Source: Bernardetiaceae bacterium
GTDB lineage: Bacteria > Bacteroidota > Bacteroidia > Cytophagales > Thermoflexibacteraceae
Assembly (NCBI GenBank): GCA_025454895.1
Contig: JALONO010000007.1
Span: 1 to 37,111 of the forward strand
Length of the DNA stretch: 37,111 nt
Direction: 5' to 3'
The notes beneath the pieces were generated by a model. The model had not been told where the DNA came from and did no database searches. It was given only the letters and a program-made list of their open reading frames with translations. Positions 1-7,607 of this stretch are shown one piece after another (positions within the stretch are counted from its first letter, which is position 1; the number at the start of each line of letters is the position of its first letter). A program made the translations under genes and the position numbers.

Positions 1-1
1 C

Positions 2-229
2 AAAACGGTGGCCGGGGCCCGCGCCCGGGTCGAGATGCTGTCCATTAGCCGGGGGGCCTACCAGTACCTCAACCTCATTTCCCGGCAGGTGTTCACCGGG
101 GGGCTGTTTGCCACCCCGCCCGAGCCATTGCGCGGCAACATCTACGAGCGCGGCAACCGCGGTCGCCCAGCGTTCGGCTATTTCTCCGCCTCGGCTTCCG
201 TAAGCCGCTCGGTAGTGGTGGGCGAGTAA
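2..229 (+). CDS. DUF4249 family protein, C-terminal fragment
   Basis: Only the last 75 codons lie in the window; the reading frame is open at the left edge. The tail, containing LRGNIYERGNRG, then FGYFSASASVSRS and a final VVVGE, matches my recollection of the C-terminus of DUF4249 proteins. These are Bacteroidota lipoproteins usually encoded next to a TonB-dependent receptor and thought to sit at the outer membrane. The family function is not established. A rho-independent hairpin follows 24 bases after the stop, so this is the end of its transcription unit. The internal ATG at 35 is not the true start. Confidence 0.7.
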   Translation, partial: KTVAGARARVEMLSISRGAYQYLNLISRQVFTGGLFATPPEPLRGNIYERGNRGRPAFGYFSASASVSRSVVVGE

Positions 230-252
230 CTTTCCGGCCGCCCCGTTTTTCG

Positions 253-283
253 CCCCACTTGGCTGGTCCAGGTGGGGTTTTTT
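253..283 (+). terminator. Intrinsic terminator after the DUF4249 gene
   Basis: CCCCACTTGG (253-262) pairs with CCAGGTGGGG (268-277), giving ten pairs including one G-U and a five-base loop. Six T follow at 278-283. It separates the DUF4249 gene from the glycogen synthase-like gene. Confidence 0.9.
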
Positions 284-565
284 GGTTCCTGGCTTGTCTG
301 GGGCCCGGCTGCCTACTCCTTGTAAACCCCGTGTACTTTTTTTTCGTAGAATCCATCAAACTTTCACCTCTTGCTAAACCTAGCGATGTTTTCACGTTTG
401 GCCCTGAAAATGAGGCAAATGCCCATCTTTGCCCCCGTTTGGGCGATCAATTCCTCGGTTGCCAACAAAATTTTATATGTGGTAACCTGTTGCCCTTGAA
501 ATATTCATAAAAAATTCATATTTTTGCCCATCGTTCAAGTGTAACCTGTATAAACCAAGGTCATC
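284..565. other. Intergenic region ahead of the glycogen synthase-like gene
   Basis: Between the terminator and the next start codon I see no convincing gene. An 83-codon open frame at 259-510 overlaps the terminator and resembles nothing. The right half is AT-rich and carries the promoter described at 496-526. Confidence 0.6.
496..526 (+). promoter_or_regulatory. Bacteroidota-type promoter for the glycogen synthase-like gene
   Basis: TTG at 496-498 is followed after 20 bases by TATTTTTG at 519-526, an exact match to the TAnnTTTG -7 element with normal -33/-7 spacing. Transcription should begin near 533, about 33 bases before the ATG. No Shine-Dalgarno sequence precedes the gene. Confidence 0.75.
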
Positions 566-1405
566 ATGTCAAGATTGAAGATTTTGTATGTCTCCAGTGA
601 AATTGATCCTTTTCTGAAGACATCCGCCGTTTCGGACTATGTCCGCAAACTTCCGCAAGCGATGCAAGAACGGGGTATGGAAATCCGAATTTTAGTCCCC
701 CGTTTCGGTTTAATCAATGAGCGGAAAAACCGGTTGCACGAAGTAGTAAGGCTCTCCGGGATCAATATTGCCGTGGGCGACGAAGAAAAACCGCTGGTGA
801 TCAAAGTAGCCTCGGTGCCCAACGCCAAACTACAAGTTTACTTTATCGACAACGACGATTACTTCAACCGCAAATCCGTGTTTACTGACAAAGACAACCG
901 GTTTTATTCCGACAACGACGACCGGGCCATTTTCTTCTGCAAAGGTGTAATCGAGACCGTGAAAAAGCTAGGCTGGGCCCCCGACATCGTCCATTGCAAC
1001 GACTGGATGACCGGCCTGATCCCCCTCTACCTCAAAACCACTTATAAAAACGACCCGATGTTCAAAGACGCGAAAGCGGTGTTCACTATCTACGACGATA
1101 GTTATTTTGACCATCAATTTGATGCCTCCCTGCCCGGCAAAGTGAAAATGCTCGATATCGATGATGCCGCCGTGGCTTCTCTCCAAACCTACGATTACAA
1201 GGCATTTATCAAAATCGGGGCCCAGTATTCCGACACGGTGACCAAGGCCGACCGCAACGTGGACAACCGCCTGGCCGACTGCTACGGGCAAGTGCGCACC
1301 GACGAAGTGCCCACCATCGAGGAAAGTGCGGAAACTTTTTCCGATGCCTACTACCAAATTTATAATTCGCTTAAGCCAGTCCCGCTCGAAGCGGCGCAAT
1401 CTTGA
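566..1405 (+). CDS. Glycogen/starch synthase-like protein, catalytic N-domain only
   Basis: The 279 residues match the N-terminal Rossmann-like (acceptor) half of GT5 glycogen synthases. LKILYVSSEIDPF opens the protein, followed by KTSA at 18-21 where GlgA has the ADP-glucose-binding KTGG, and HCNDWMTGLIPLYLK from 143 where GlgA has HxHDW. Full GlgA is about 480 residues, and the second nucleotide-sugar-binding domain is wholly missing. The stop is followed at once by a new promoter, so this looks like the natural end. Half-length versions next to a DUF4270 gene are, from memory, common in Bacteroidota. Glycogen synthase activity is doubtful: a regulatory or glucan-binding role is possible. 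Tail residues after about 215 are not recognised. It has its own promoter. Confidence 0.8.
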   Translation: MSRLKILYVSSEIDPFLKTSAVSDYVRKLPQAMQERGMEIRILVPRFGLINERKNRLHEVVRLSGINIAVGDEEKPLVIKVASVPNAKLQVYFIDNDDYFNRKSVFTDKDNRFYSDNDDRAIFFCKGVIETVKKLGWAPDIVHCNDWMTGLIPLYLKTTYKNDPMFKDAKAVFTIYDDSYFDHQFDASLPGKVKMLDIDDAAVASLQTYDYKAFIKIGAQYSDTVTKADRNVDNRLADCYGQVRTDEVPTIEESAETFSDAYYQIYNSLKPVPLEAAQS

Positions 1406-1435
1406 TGCTTTTTGGCTGGCTAGGCGTTAAATTTG
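1402..1435 (+). promoter_or_regulatory. Probable promoter for the DUF4270 lipoprotein
   Basis: TAAATTTG at 1428-1435 matches TAnnTTTG exactly. The best TTG (1402-1404) overlaps the preceding stop codon and is 23 bases away, slightly long. Transcription should begin near 1442, which argues against a start codon at 1443 and for the ATG at 1497. Confidence 0.55.
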
Positions 1436-1496
1436 TAGCCAGATGCAACCATTTGGCACCCGCCAGCATCCAAAATTGCAGCAACACTACCTACCA

Positions 1497-2894
1497 ATGA
1501 TTAAAAGACTTATAAAATTAGGATTGCTGGGCTCAGTGATCCTAGTTTTTTTTGCGTGCGATGAGAGCTTTGACTTAAGCCTTGACCTCCAACGCGACCC
1601 GTTGTTAAATTCCACCTTTACCGATACGGTGAGCCTCCGCACCTCGGTGGTCCTGCTCGATTCGGTAAACACCACCAAGCAGTTGCTGGTGGGCAGCGTG
1701 GCCGATGCCCAATTTGGCAACCTGCGGGCCACCACCTACACCAAGGTAACGCTCCCGCGCGACACGCTCAAAATTGACTCGATCCCCAATCCCAACTTGG
1801 TATTCGACTCGGCGGTGGTGATCATGAACGTGAACTACCGCTATGGTGACACTACGGTAGCGCAAAATTTCCAGGTCCACCAGTTGCTCCAAACCCCTGA
1901 CTCGGCCCGCTCCTACTACGGTTTCGAGGAATTGCCCACGGGCGAGCTACTGGGGCAAGCCAGCTTCCGGGCTTCGGGGGATAACCGCCAACTGCGGGTG
2001 CGCCTCAGCCAAGCTTTTGGCAACCGCTTTTTTGAACGCGCCAACCGGGGCCGCGATTTTGTGCTATTTCAAGCCGGGATGGATGCCTTCCTCCCCGGCC
2101 TGCGCATCTCGGCCGTGGGGCCTGCCAATGCCACAGTACTGGGTTTTCAGAACTTTGATGCCGCCCTGGCCATTTATTACCGTCGGGCCAGCACGGATAC
2201 CGTCCGTCGGGTGCGGGGCTACCGCTTACTTGATCCTTTCCAGGCCAGCCAGCAAAGCCCGTGGCAGTTTACGCCCCAAAGCTGGGGACAGAGTTTCGTA
2301 CGGTTTGCCCCGGACTTGAGCCGCTCCCGCTTTTTGGCCAACTTGCCCCGCCAGCGCACTTTGTCCACCGTACAAACCAGCAACCAAAGCTACGTGCAAG
2401 AAGGGCTGGGGCTGGCCACTTGGGTGCAGTTCCCCCATATCCAAACGCTGGCCCGCCTGGGCCGCCGGGTGGTGATCAACCGGGCGGTGCTGGTCATCAA
2501 CCCCACGGCCAGCAACTTCGACGCGCCCGACCGCGCCAACCAAGGCGTGCCTACCACCTTGGTAATGAGCCTGGCCGATGCCAATGGCCGCCCGGTGCGC
2601 AACAGCAACGGCACCGAGCGTTTTTTGCAACTTGAATACCAACGGGTAGCCGCCGGGGCCACCCCGCCCCGCGCCGAAGCCGTGTACATTACCGGCGGGC
2701 GCACCTACCCAGACCTTGACATCACCAGCTACTTGCAAGCCGTGTTAGATGGGCGCACGCCTAACAATGGCTTCCTGCTGCGGTCGGGCACTCAGGGCAG
2801 CGGCGTGAACAAGCTCCTGTTCGGCGACTCCCGGGCCACCAACCCGGCCGAGCGGCTGGTGCTGCGCCTCAACTACACGGTGGTAAATGACTAA
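1497..2894 (+). CDS. DUF4270 family outer-membrane-type lipoprotein
   Basis: From the ATG at 1497 the 465-residue protein has a classic lipoprotein signal: MIKRLIKLGLLG, then a hydrophobic run ending in FFAC with Cys21 as the lipidation site. The frame is open back to an ATG at 1443, but that would add 18 residues ahead of the signal peptide and coincides with the predicted transcription start. The body is beta-rich and Asn/Arg-rich, with LVGSVADAQFGNLRATTYTKV near the N-terminus, characteristic of DUF4270. The family has no assigned biochemical function. The last 8 bases overlap the next gene, so the two are probably translationally coupled. Its position after the glycogen synthase-like gene is a recurring Bacteroidota pairing as I recall it. 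Confidence 0.82.
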   Translation: MIKRLIKLGLLGSVILVFFACDESFDLSLDLQRDPLLNSTFTDTVSLRTSVVLLDSVNTTKQLLVGSVADAQFGNLRATTYTKVTLPRDTLKIDSIPNPNLVFDSAVVIMNVNYRYGDTTVAQNFQVHQLLQTPDSARSYYGFEELPTGELLGQASFRASGDNRQLRVRLSQAFGNRFFERANRGRDFVLFQAGMDAFLPGLRISAVGPANATVLGFQNFDAALAIYYRRASTDTVRRVRGYRLLDPFQASQQSPWQFTPQSWGQSFVRFAPDLSRSRFLANLPRQRTLSTVQTSNQSYVQEGLGLATWVQFPHIQTLARLGRRVVINRAVLVINPTASNFDAPDRANQGVPTTLVMSLADANGRPVRNSNGTERFLQLEYQRVAAGATPPRAEAVYITGGRTYPDLDITSYLQAVLDGRTPNNGFLLRSGTQGSGVNKLLFGDSRATNPAERLVLRLNYTVVND

Positions 2895-3375
2895 CCCGGC
2901 TCCGTTAGTGATAGAAAATTTAGGCCGAGTGCGCCGCTTTAACCTGGGCATGGCCCTCGGGTTTGGGCTGCCCCTGGCCGCAGCCTGGCACTGGTCAGAG
3001 TTGGCCCAGTGGCTAGACCCGTTTTACCTGCGCTTGTTCCTGGGCGGTTATTTGCTGGTGCTCATGGGTTTACTGTTCATCAGTCGCCCGGCCTATTGCC
3101 GCTTTGAGCTTACCGAGCGCAAGTTGGTGGCCCGGTCGTTTTACCTCATTCCACTGTTTTTTATGCGTGAGCAACGTTGGCGGCTGGAAGTACTGCGCGC
3201 CGACTTCCGCGATTTTGAGTTTACCGCCCACAATTACGGCCTCACCCGCGAACTGGTGGTTTCCGTGCGCGAGCAGGGGCGGGTGGTAGCCTACCCGCCC
3301 GTGAGCGTGGTGCTGCTGGGTGCATCCCAACGGGCCTCGCTGGCCCAGGCCCTGGCCCAGTGGCAGGTAGGATAA
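2887..3375 (+). CDS. Small membrane protein of unknown function
   Basis: I do not recognise a named family. The 162 residues begin with two hydrophobic segments (about 22-40 and 47-66, the second LRLFLGGYLLVLMGLLFI). A soluble C-terminal part of about 95 residues follows, with alternating beta-like stretches (RFELTERKLVARSFYLIPLFFM, RWRLEVLRADF) reminiscent of bacterial PH-like domains. The ATG at 2887 overlaps the DUF4270 gene by 8 bases, which indicates coupled translation and a role at the envelope with that lipoprotein. No terminator was seen after it. Confidence 0.6.
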   Translation: MTNPAPLVIENLGRVRRFNLGMALGFGLPLAAAWHWSELAQWLDPFYLRLFLGGYLLVLMGLLFISRPAYCRFELTERKLVARSFYLIPLFFMREQRWRLEVLRADFRDFEFTAHNYGLTRELVVSVREQGRVVAYPPVSVVLLGASQRASLAQALAQWQVG

Positions 3376-3533
3376 ATAGGATTTTTACCCAATATTCCCC
3401 TTGGTGCAACGTTTTTGGATGGTGGATGGTAATGGTTTAGGGCAATTACCCGCCGTCGCCAAAACCTTTGGGCCAGTTTGGAGTTTAATTTGATAAAATA
3501 AATACGACTTTTCGACTTACCCACTTAGCCCCC

Positions 3534-4481
3534 ATGCAGAACTACTACGGAAGCGGGAAATTGCTCCTGAGCGGCGAATATTACGTGTTAGACGGAGCTT
3601 TGGCCCTAGCCCTCCCCACCAAACATGGCCAACGGCTGCGCGTAAGCTACGCCCCCTCCGAGCACAAAGTACTGCACTGGAAAAGTTACGACGACAAAGG
3701 CCAACTCTGGTTCGAGGCCCGTTTTGATATCGACAGCTTCGAGTTGCTTGACAATTACCTTTCGCAAAAGTCGCTCACCCTGCAAAAAATCCTGCGCAAA
3801 GCCCGCCAGTTAGCTTCGGGTTTTTTAAAGGGGAAAGAATACGTGCTGGTGGAAACTTTTCTGGAGTTTCCGCTGCTGTGGGGCCTGGGCAGCAGTTCCA
3901 CGCTCATTTTCAACGTGGCCAAATGGGCCGGTATCGACCCTTACGAACTACTGTTCAAAACCGTGGGCGGCTCGGGTTACGACGTGGCCTGCGCCGAGGC
4001 CACCCAGCCCATTTTGTACGAAAAAACCGAAGGCGGCCCCCAAGTTCAAATAGCCGACTTTAACCCGCCTTTCAAACGGAACATCTATTTCGTTTACCTG
4101 GGCAAAAAACAATCAAGCGCGGAGGGCATTGAGCACTACCGGGCCTTAGCCGCCGGGGGCAAAGCCGATTTTGTGGCCCAGCTCACCAAAATTACCCAGG
4201 ACCTACTGCGCACCCAAACCCTAGCCGAGTTTGATACCCTCATTGAGCAACATGAAACTTTGATTGCCAGCAGTTTGCAACTTACGCGGGTGAAAGAGCT
4301 TTACTTCGCCGATTTCTGGGGCCAAGTAAAGTCGCTGGGGGCCTGGGGCGGCGACTTTGTGCTGGTTACCAGCCAGCGCAGCCGGGAAGAGACGCGCCAT
4401 TATTTCGCCAACAAGGGCTACGACGTGTTTTTGAGCTACGGCGAAATGATCAAAGAAGGTACCGAAACCCTGGCCGCCTAA
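3534..4481 (+). CDS. GYDIA-family GHMP kinase
   Basis: The 315 residues show the GHMP small-molecule kinase layout. YGSGKLLLSGEYYVLDG opens the protein (residues 5-21), the ATP-binding glycine/serine loop GLGSSST is at 117-123, and GGSGYDVACAEA at 145-156 is the signature that names this Bacteroidota family. GHMP kinases phosphorylate mevalonate, homoserine, galactose and similar alcohols or phosphates. A mevalonate-pathway role has been suggested for this group, but the substrate cannot be read from sequence. The start ATG follows a 158-base spacer with only an imperfect -7 box (TAATTTG near 3486). The stop codon overlaps that of convergent trpC by four bases, leaving no room for a terminator. 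Confidence 0.85.
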   Translation: MQNYYGSGKLLLSGEYYVLDGALALALPTKHGQRLRVSYAPSEHKVLHWKSYDDKGQLWFEARFDIDSFELLDNYLSQKSLTLQKILRKARQLASGFLKGKEYVLVETFLEFPLLWGLGSSSTLIFNVAKWAGIDPYELLFKTVGGSGYDVACAEATQPILYEKTEGGPQVQIADFNPPFKRNIYFVYLGKKQSSAEGIEHYRALAAGGKADFVAQLTKITQDLLRTQTLAEFDTLIEQHETLIASSLQLTRVKELYFADFWGQVKSLGAWGGDFVLVTSQRSREETRHYFANKGYDVFLSYGEMIKEGTETLAA

Positions 4482-5287
4482 ACCCGGGCCGCAATGCCCA
4501 GTTGCGATTGGGCCGCTTCCACAAACGCGGCGCACGCTTGGCCAGGGTCCTCGGTTTTCATAAAGTTTTCCCCCACCAAAAAGCCCCGGTAGCCCGCTTG
4601 CCACAACGGTAGCAGGTTGGCCGGTTGGCTAATGCCGCTCTCCGAAATTTTGAGGATGCTGGCCGGGATGTGCTCCGCCAGTTGGAGCGATACCTCTAAG
4701 CTCACGTCGAAGTTTTTCAGGTTACGATTGTTCACCCCCACCACGTCCACGTGGTCCAGGGGCGAGGCTTGAAGTTCGGGCAGGTTGTGGACCTCGAGCA
4801 GCACCTCCAACCCCAACGCATGGGCCTGGCGGCTTAACTTGCTGATTTGCCGGGGCGTGAGGCACGCCGCGATGAGCAGGATCGCATCGGCCCCCCAGGC
4901 TCGGGCCTCCAACAACTGGTACTCGTCCACCATAAAATCTTTTCGCAAAATGGGCACGGGCACGTGGGGCCGGGCCGTTTGCAAGTCGGTGGGGCTGCCG
5001 CCAAAAAACGTCTCGTCGGTGAGGATGGATACCCCGGCCGCGCCCGCTTGGGCGTAAGCCGCCGTTACCTGTTCGGGGCGGGCCGCGCCGTTGATCAGCC
5101 CCTTGGAGGGCGACCGCCGCTTGAACTCGGCGATCAGGCCGGGGCCTCGGGCCACCAAACTGGCCCGCAACGACCGCCGCTCGGCCGCCCACAGAGCCTC
5201 CCGTTCCAACTCCCGCGCCGGAACTTGCTGCTTACTTTGGGCTACTTCGGTGAGTTTGTGGGCAACAATGGTGGCCAGGGTATCCAT
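4478..5287 (-). CDS. trpC: Indole-3-glycerol phosphate synthase
   Basis: This enzyme closes the indole ring of 1-(2-carboxyphenylamino)-1-deoxyribulose 5-phosphate in tryptophan synthesis. The 269-residue TIM barrel is full length. It carries IAEFKRRSPSKG with Lys56 and the phosphate-binding SPSKG, ILRKDFMVDEYQ with catalytic Lys116, LLEVHN with Glu165, VGVNNRNLKNF around 183-193, ISESGI at 214-219 and GFLVGENFM at 235-243. No other trp gene is within the window, although Bacteroidota usually keep trpEGDCFBA together, so this is either a detached or a second copy. The ATG at 5287 is the only sensible start. The terminal TAG overlaps the TAA of the convergent kinase. Confidence 0.95.
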   Translation of the reverse strand: MDTLATIVAHKLTEVAQSKQQVPARELEREALWAAERRSLRASLVARGPGLIAEFKRRSPSKGLINGAARPEQVTAAYAQAGAAGVSILTDETFFGGSPTDLQTARPHVPVPILRKDFMVDEYQLLEARAWGADAILLIAACLTPRQISKLSRQAHALGLEVLLEVHNLPELQASPLDHVDVVGVNNRNLKNFDVSLEVSLQLAEHIPASILKISESGISQPANLLPLWQAGYRGFLVGENFMKTEDPGQACAAFVEAAQSQLGIAARV

Positions 5288-5390
5288 AAATAATTTAAAA
5301 AGAGATCGTTAAGAAAAATAGCTGGATCATAAGGCCAAGGCCTATCCCAAGTTGACTATTCACTGGCCACCGCTGAGGGCCGGTGATGGG

Positions 5391-6022
5391 TTAGCGCGGC
5401 GTTTTGGGCAAGGTGCCAAACACCCAGTCCCACAGCGGCGACGACACGCCAAAGGCAATGTCATGGTCTTTGTAGTGGTGGATGCCGTGGTTTACCCACA
5501 GTACTTTCAAAAAGTTTTGCGGCGGGCGGAAGGCGTGTACGGCATAATGTACAAACAGATAGGCCGCGTAGCCCAAGAAAAAGCCGGGCATGAAACCAAA
5601 AGCGAAGTTGCCCAAGGCCAAATAGCCCAAACCCGCTACTCCGGTGGCCAGCAGGGCACTGATCAGTGGCGGCATCGCCAAGCGGGTCTTATCTTTCGGA
5701 TATTCGTGGTGCACGCCGTGGGCCCGGTACTGGAAAGTGGCTTTGGCGGGTGTATCGGGCATGATATGGAACAAATAGCGGTGGACAACGTATTCCACGA
5801 AGGTAAAAACTAGTAGCCCTAAAACGGTCAGCCCCCCAGCAACCAGCCCCAGCCTAGGGGGGTGTTACGCAGGCCATACCCAAACAGCCCGATGGCAAAC
5901 GCCGCAAACATGCCAATGGGTACCGCAATGTGGGTGCGGCTCAGGGCCTCTAAAATTGGGTTCTGGAAAATTTGTTTAGTGCCGTTGTTTTTTGGTTTGA
6001 CATTGACGCTTGACGAGTCCAT
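5391..6022 (-). pseudogene. Fatty acid 2-hydroxylase (FA2H/Scs7-type), frameshifted
   Basis: Two adjacent frames together make one membrane di-iron hydroxylase. The first (6022-5828, from an ATG giving MDSSSVN) ends in WGWLLGG-stop. The second continues as GLTVLGLLVFTFVEYVVHRY to 5391. The second half has the full histidine clusters of the family: HRYLFH, HGVHHEYPKD, HYAVH and NHGIHHYKDHD. It resembles eukaryotic fatty acid 2-hydroxylase, including RLAMPP and a final LWDWVFGTL. Restoring one G to the G6 run (C6 on the plus strand, 5832-5837) rejoins the frames exactly as LLGGLTVL. The cause may be a real mutation, a slippery phase-variable tract or a homopolymer read error. The intact enzyme would 2-hydroxylate membrane, probably sphingolipid, acyl chains. 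The upstream frame extends to a TTG at 6037, but the ATG at 6022 is preferred. Confidence 0.85.
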
Positions 6023-6095
6023 AAAGTTAATTAGCAATGGTGGATAGGTAAATTTAGCCGGTAGCCGCTAGCGGGCAACCCGCCGTAACTGCTTA

Positions 6096-6103
6096 CAAAA
6101 GTA
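6096..6103 (-). promoter_or_regulatory. Promoter -7 element for the hydroxylase gene
   Basis: On the minus strand this reads TACTTTTG, an exact TAnnTTTG match about 74 bases before the ATG at 6022. No TTG lies at the expected -33 distance. A GCGGG/CCCGC inverted repeat (near 6070-6083) falls in the predicted leader. Confidence 0.5.
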
Positions 6104-6173
6104 AATAGGGTGGAGAAATATTTAATCTTTGGCCCTTTGTGCCTGGGGATACGCCTCAAGCATGAACGGACAG

Positions 6174-6203
6174 AAAAAAAGCCACCCCGATGTCGGGATA
6201 GCC
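6174..6203 (-). terminator. Intrinsic terminator, minus strand
   Basis: Read on the minus strand, GGCTATCCCGA and TCGGGGTGGCT form an eleven-pair stem with three G-U pairs, followed by seven T (A tract at 6174-6180). It lies about 285 bases downstream of the DnaJ stop and insulates the hydroxylase promoter from upstream transcription. Confidence 0.75.
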
Positions 6204-6488
6204 TTTCGCTACAACAATTAAAACATATCAACCTATAAATTCACAATACTTTCAATCTTCTGTCGGAAGTTTCTGCCAGAAAAAGAGACCTGGCTAAAAC
6301 CATTGGGGAAATAATGTGGGGTTTTTCACCCGTATCGTATAATGGTTACCTATTTGGCAAAGCCTGTGCCATTGCTTTTATAAACTTGATTATCAAATAG
6401 TTATATAAAATAAATCCGGCTCGCCAACTGGCCTTGGTGTCCGTTTTGGCAGCCGGGCTGTCCGATTTCGCACACTTTTTGGGAACAA

Positions 6489-7430
6489 TTAGCCCTGGCG
6501 GAGCGCCGCCAATTGGGCAAAAAGTTCTTGCTCTTTGGCGGTGAGGTTTTTGGGGGCGGCGATCATGATTTTAACATACAAATCACCTTTTTGCTCCGGG
6601 TGGCCGTAATGAGGCATGCCCTTGCCTTTAAGGCGGAAAATTTTGCCGCTATCGGTACCCGCCGGGAGCGGGAAACTGATTTCTCCGCCCAGAAAACGGG
6701 TTGCTACCTTACCGCCGAGCACGGCGGTGTACAAATCCACCGGCAGGTCGTAGTACAGGTCGTGGCCGCGCCGCTCCACGCCGGCCATTTTGGCAATCTT
6801 GACCTTGACAAACAGGTCGCCGCGCTCGCCGCCGCCGGGGTGCTCGCCGCCGCGGCCCTTGAGCTTGAGCGACTGGCCGTCTTCTACCCCCGGCTTGATC
6901 TGCATCCGCAGCCGCTGGTTGAGCACGTTGAGGATGCGCACCGTGCCGTGATGGGCCTCTTCCAAGGTAATTTCCATCTCGGTTTCAAAGTCTTGCCCCC
7001 GGCTTAGCCGCTGGCCACTGTTGGGCCGTTCTTCGCCCCGGCCAAACCCGCCAAAAATGTTGCGGAAGAAGTCAGAAAAACCGCCGCCGCCCAGCGGGCC
7101 ATCAAAGTCAATATCAGGGCCGGGCTGGTATTGGCCCGTGGGCGGCCGGTAGCTGGGCCGCTTGCTTTTTACGTAGTCGGCCGGGTTGCCGCCAAACTTC
7201 TGGTATTGGGCCCAGTTGGCCCCCAGTTCGTCGTAGTACTTGCGCTTTTGCGGGTCGCTGAGCACGTCGTTCGCCTCGGTAATGTCCTTAAACTTGGCTT
7301 CGGCGGCTTTATCGCCAGGGTTTTTGTCGGGATGGTACTGTTTGGCCAACCTACGGTAGGCTTTTTTGATCTCCTCGGCCGAGGCGGTTTTAGGTACGCC
7401 TAATATCTTATAATAATCTTTGTAGTCCAT
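6489..7430 (-). CDS. DnaJ-family co-chaperone, CbpA type without zinc finger
   Basis: The 313-residue protein starts at the ATG at 7430 ([20 protein letters not shown]). The 30 in-frame residues upstream do not belong to the family. The J domain occupies 1-68, with the Hsp70-stimulating HPD at 33-35. A Gly/Phe-rich linker follows at about 112-133 ([19 protein letters not shown]). The two C-terminal beta-sandwich substrate-binding domains run from about 145 to the end, with [28 protein letters not shown]. The CxxCxGxG zinc motifs of DnaJ itself are absent, so this is a CbpA/DjlA-like class II protein that would deliver clients to DnaK. There is no grpE or dnaK next to it, and it appears to be monocistronic. 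Confidence 0.92.
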   Translation of the reverse strand: MDYKDYYKILGVPKTASAEEIKKAYRRLAKQYHPDKNPGDKAAEAKFKDITEANDVLSDPQKRKYYDELGANWAQYQKFGGNPADYVKSKRPSYRPPTGQYQPGPDIDFDGPLGGGGFSDFFRNIFGGFGRGEERPNSGQRLSRGQDFETEMEITLEEAHHGTVRILNVLNQRLRMQIKPGVEDGQSLKLKGRGGEHPGGGERGDLFVKVKIAKMAGVERRGHDLYYDLPVDLYTAVLGGKVATRFLGGEISFPLPAGTDSGKIFRLKGKGMPHYGHPEQKGDLYVKIMIAAPKNLTAKEQELFAQLAALRQG

Positions 7431-7607
7431 AAAAGTGAGGTACAAGTAGCAATTTGCCCGGCTACTGTAACGGGCCGTCGTGATTAAGAGGGTGGCAAAT
7501 GCGGGGCAGGTTTTCGCCAAACCCAGCCGGATGCCGGGGTTAGCCTTCCGGGCAAATGAAACCCATTTACCCTAAATACGCAAAGGCGGCCGGATAGTTC
7601 CGCCTGC

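Larger units (their letters stand above)
6038..6488. other. 451-base intergenic region between the hydroxylase and the DnaJ gene
   Basis: No credible gene is present; a 66-codon minus-strand frame at 6031-6231 has no recognisable sequence. The region contains a promoter -7 box at 6096-6103 and a strong minus-strand terminator at 6174-6203. About 285 AT-rich bases between that terminator and the DnaJ stop could hold a long 3' UTR or a small RNA, but I see no defining structure. Confidence 0.5.

Noticed and set aside
259-510. 83-codon plus-strand open frame after the DUF4249 gene
   Set aside because: It begins inside the terminator hairpin, has no recognisable sequence, and overlaps the promoter of the next gene.
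1443-1496. N-terminal extension of the DUF4270 protein from an ATG at 1443
   Set aside because: It would place 18 residues before a standard lipoprotein signal peptide and start at the predicted transcription start site.
3483-3490. TAATTTG as a promoter -7 box for the GHMP kinase gene
   Set aside because: It is one base short of TAnnTTTG and lacks a well-spaced TTG, so I did not call a promoter.
7431-7520. 30-residue extension of the DnaJ-like protein
   Set aside because: The J domain begins exactly at the ATG at 7430; the extra residues are unlike the family.
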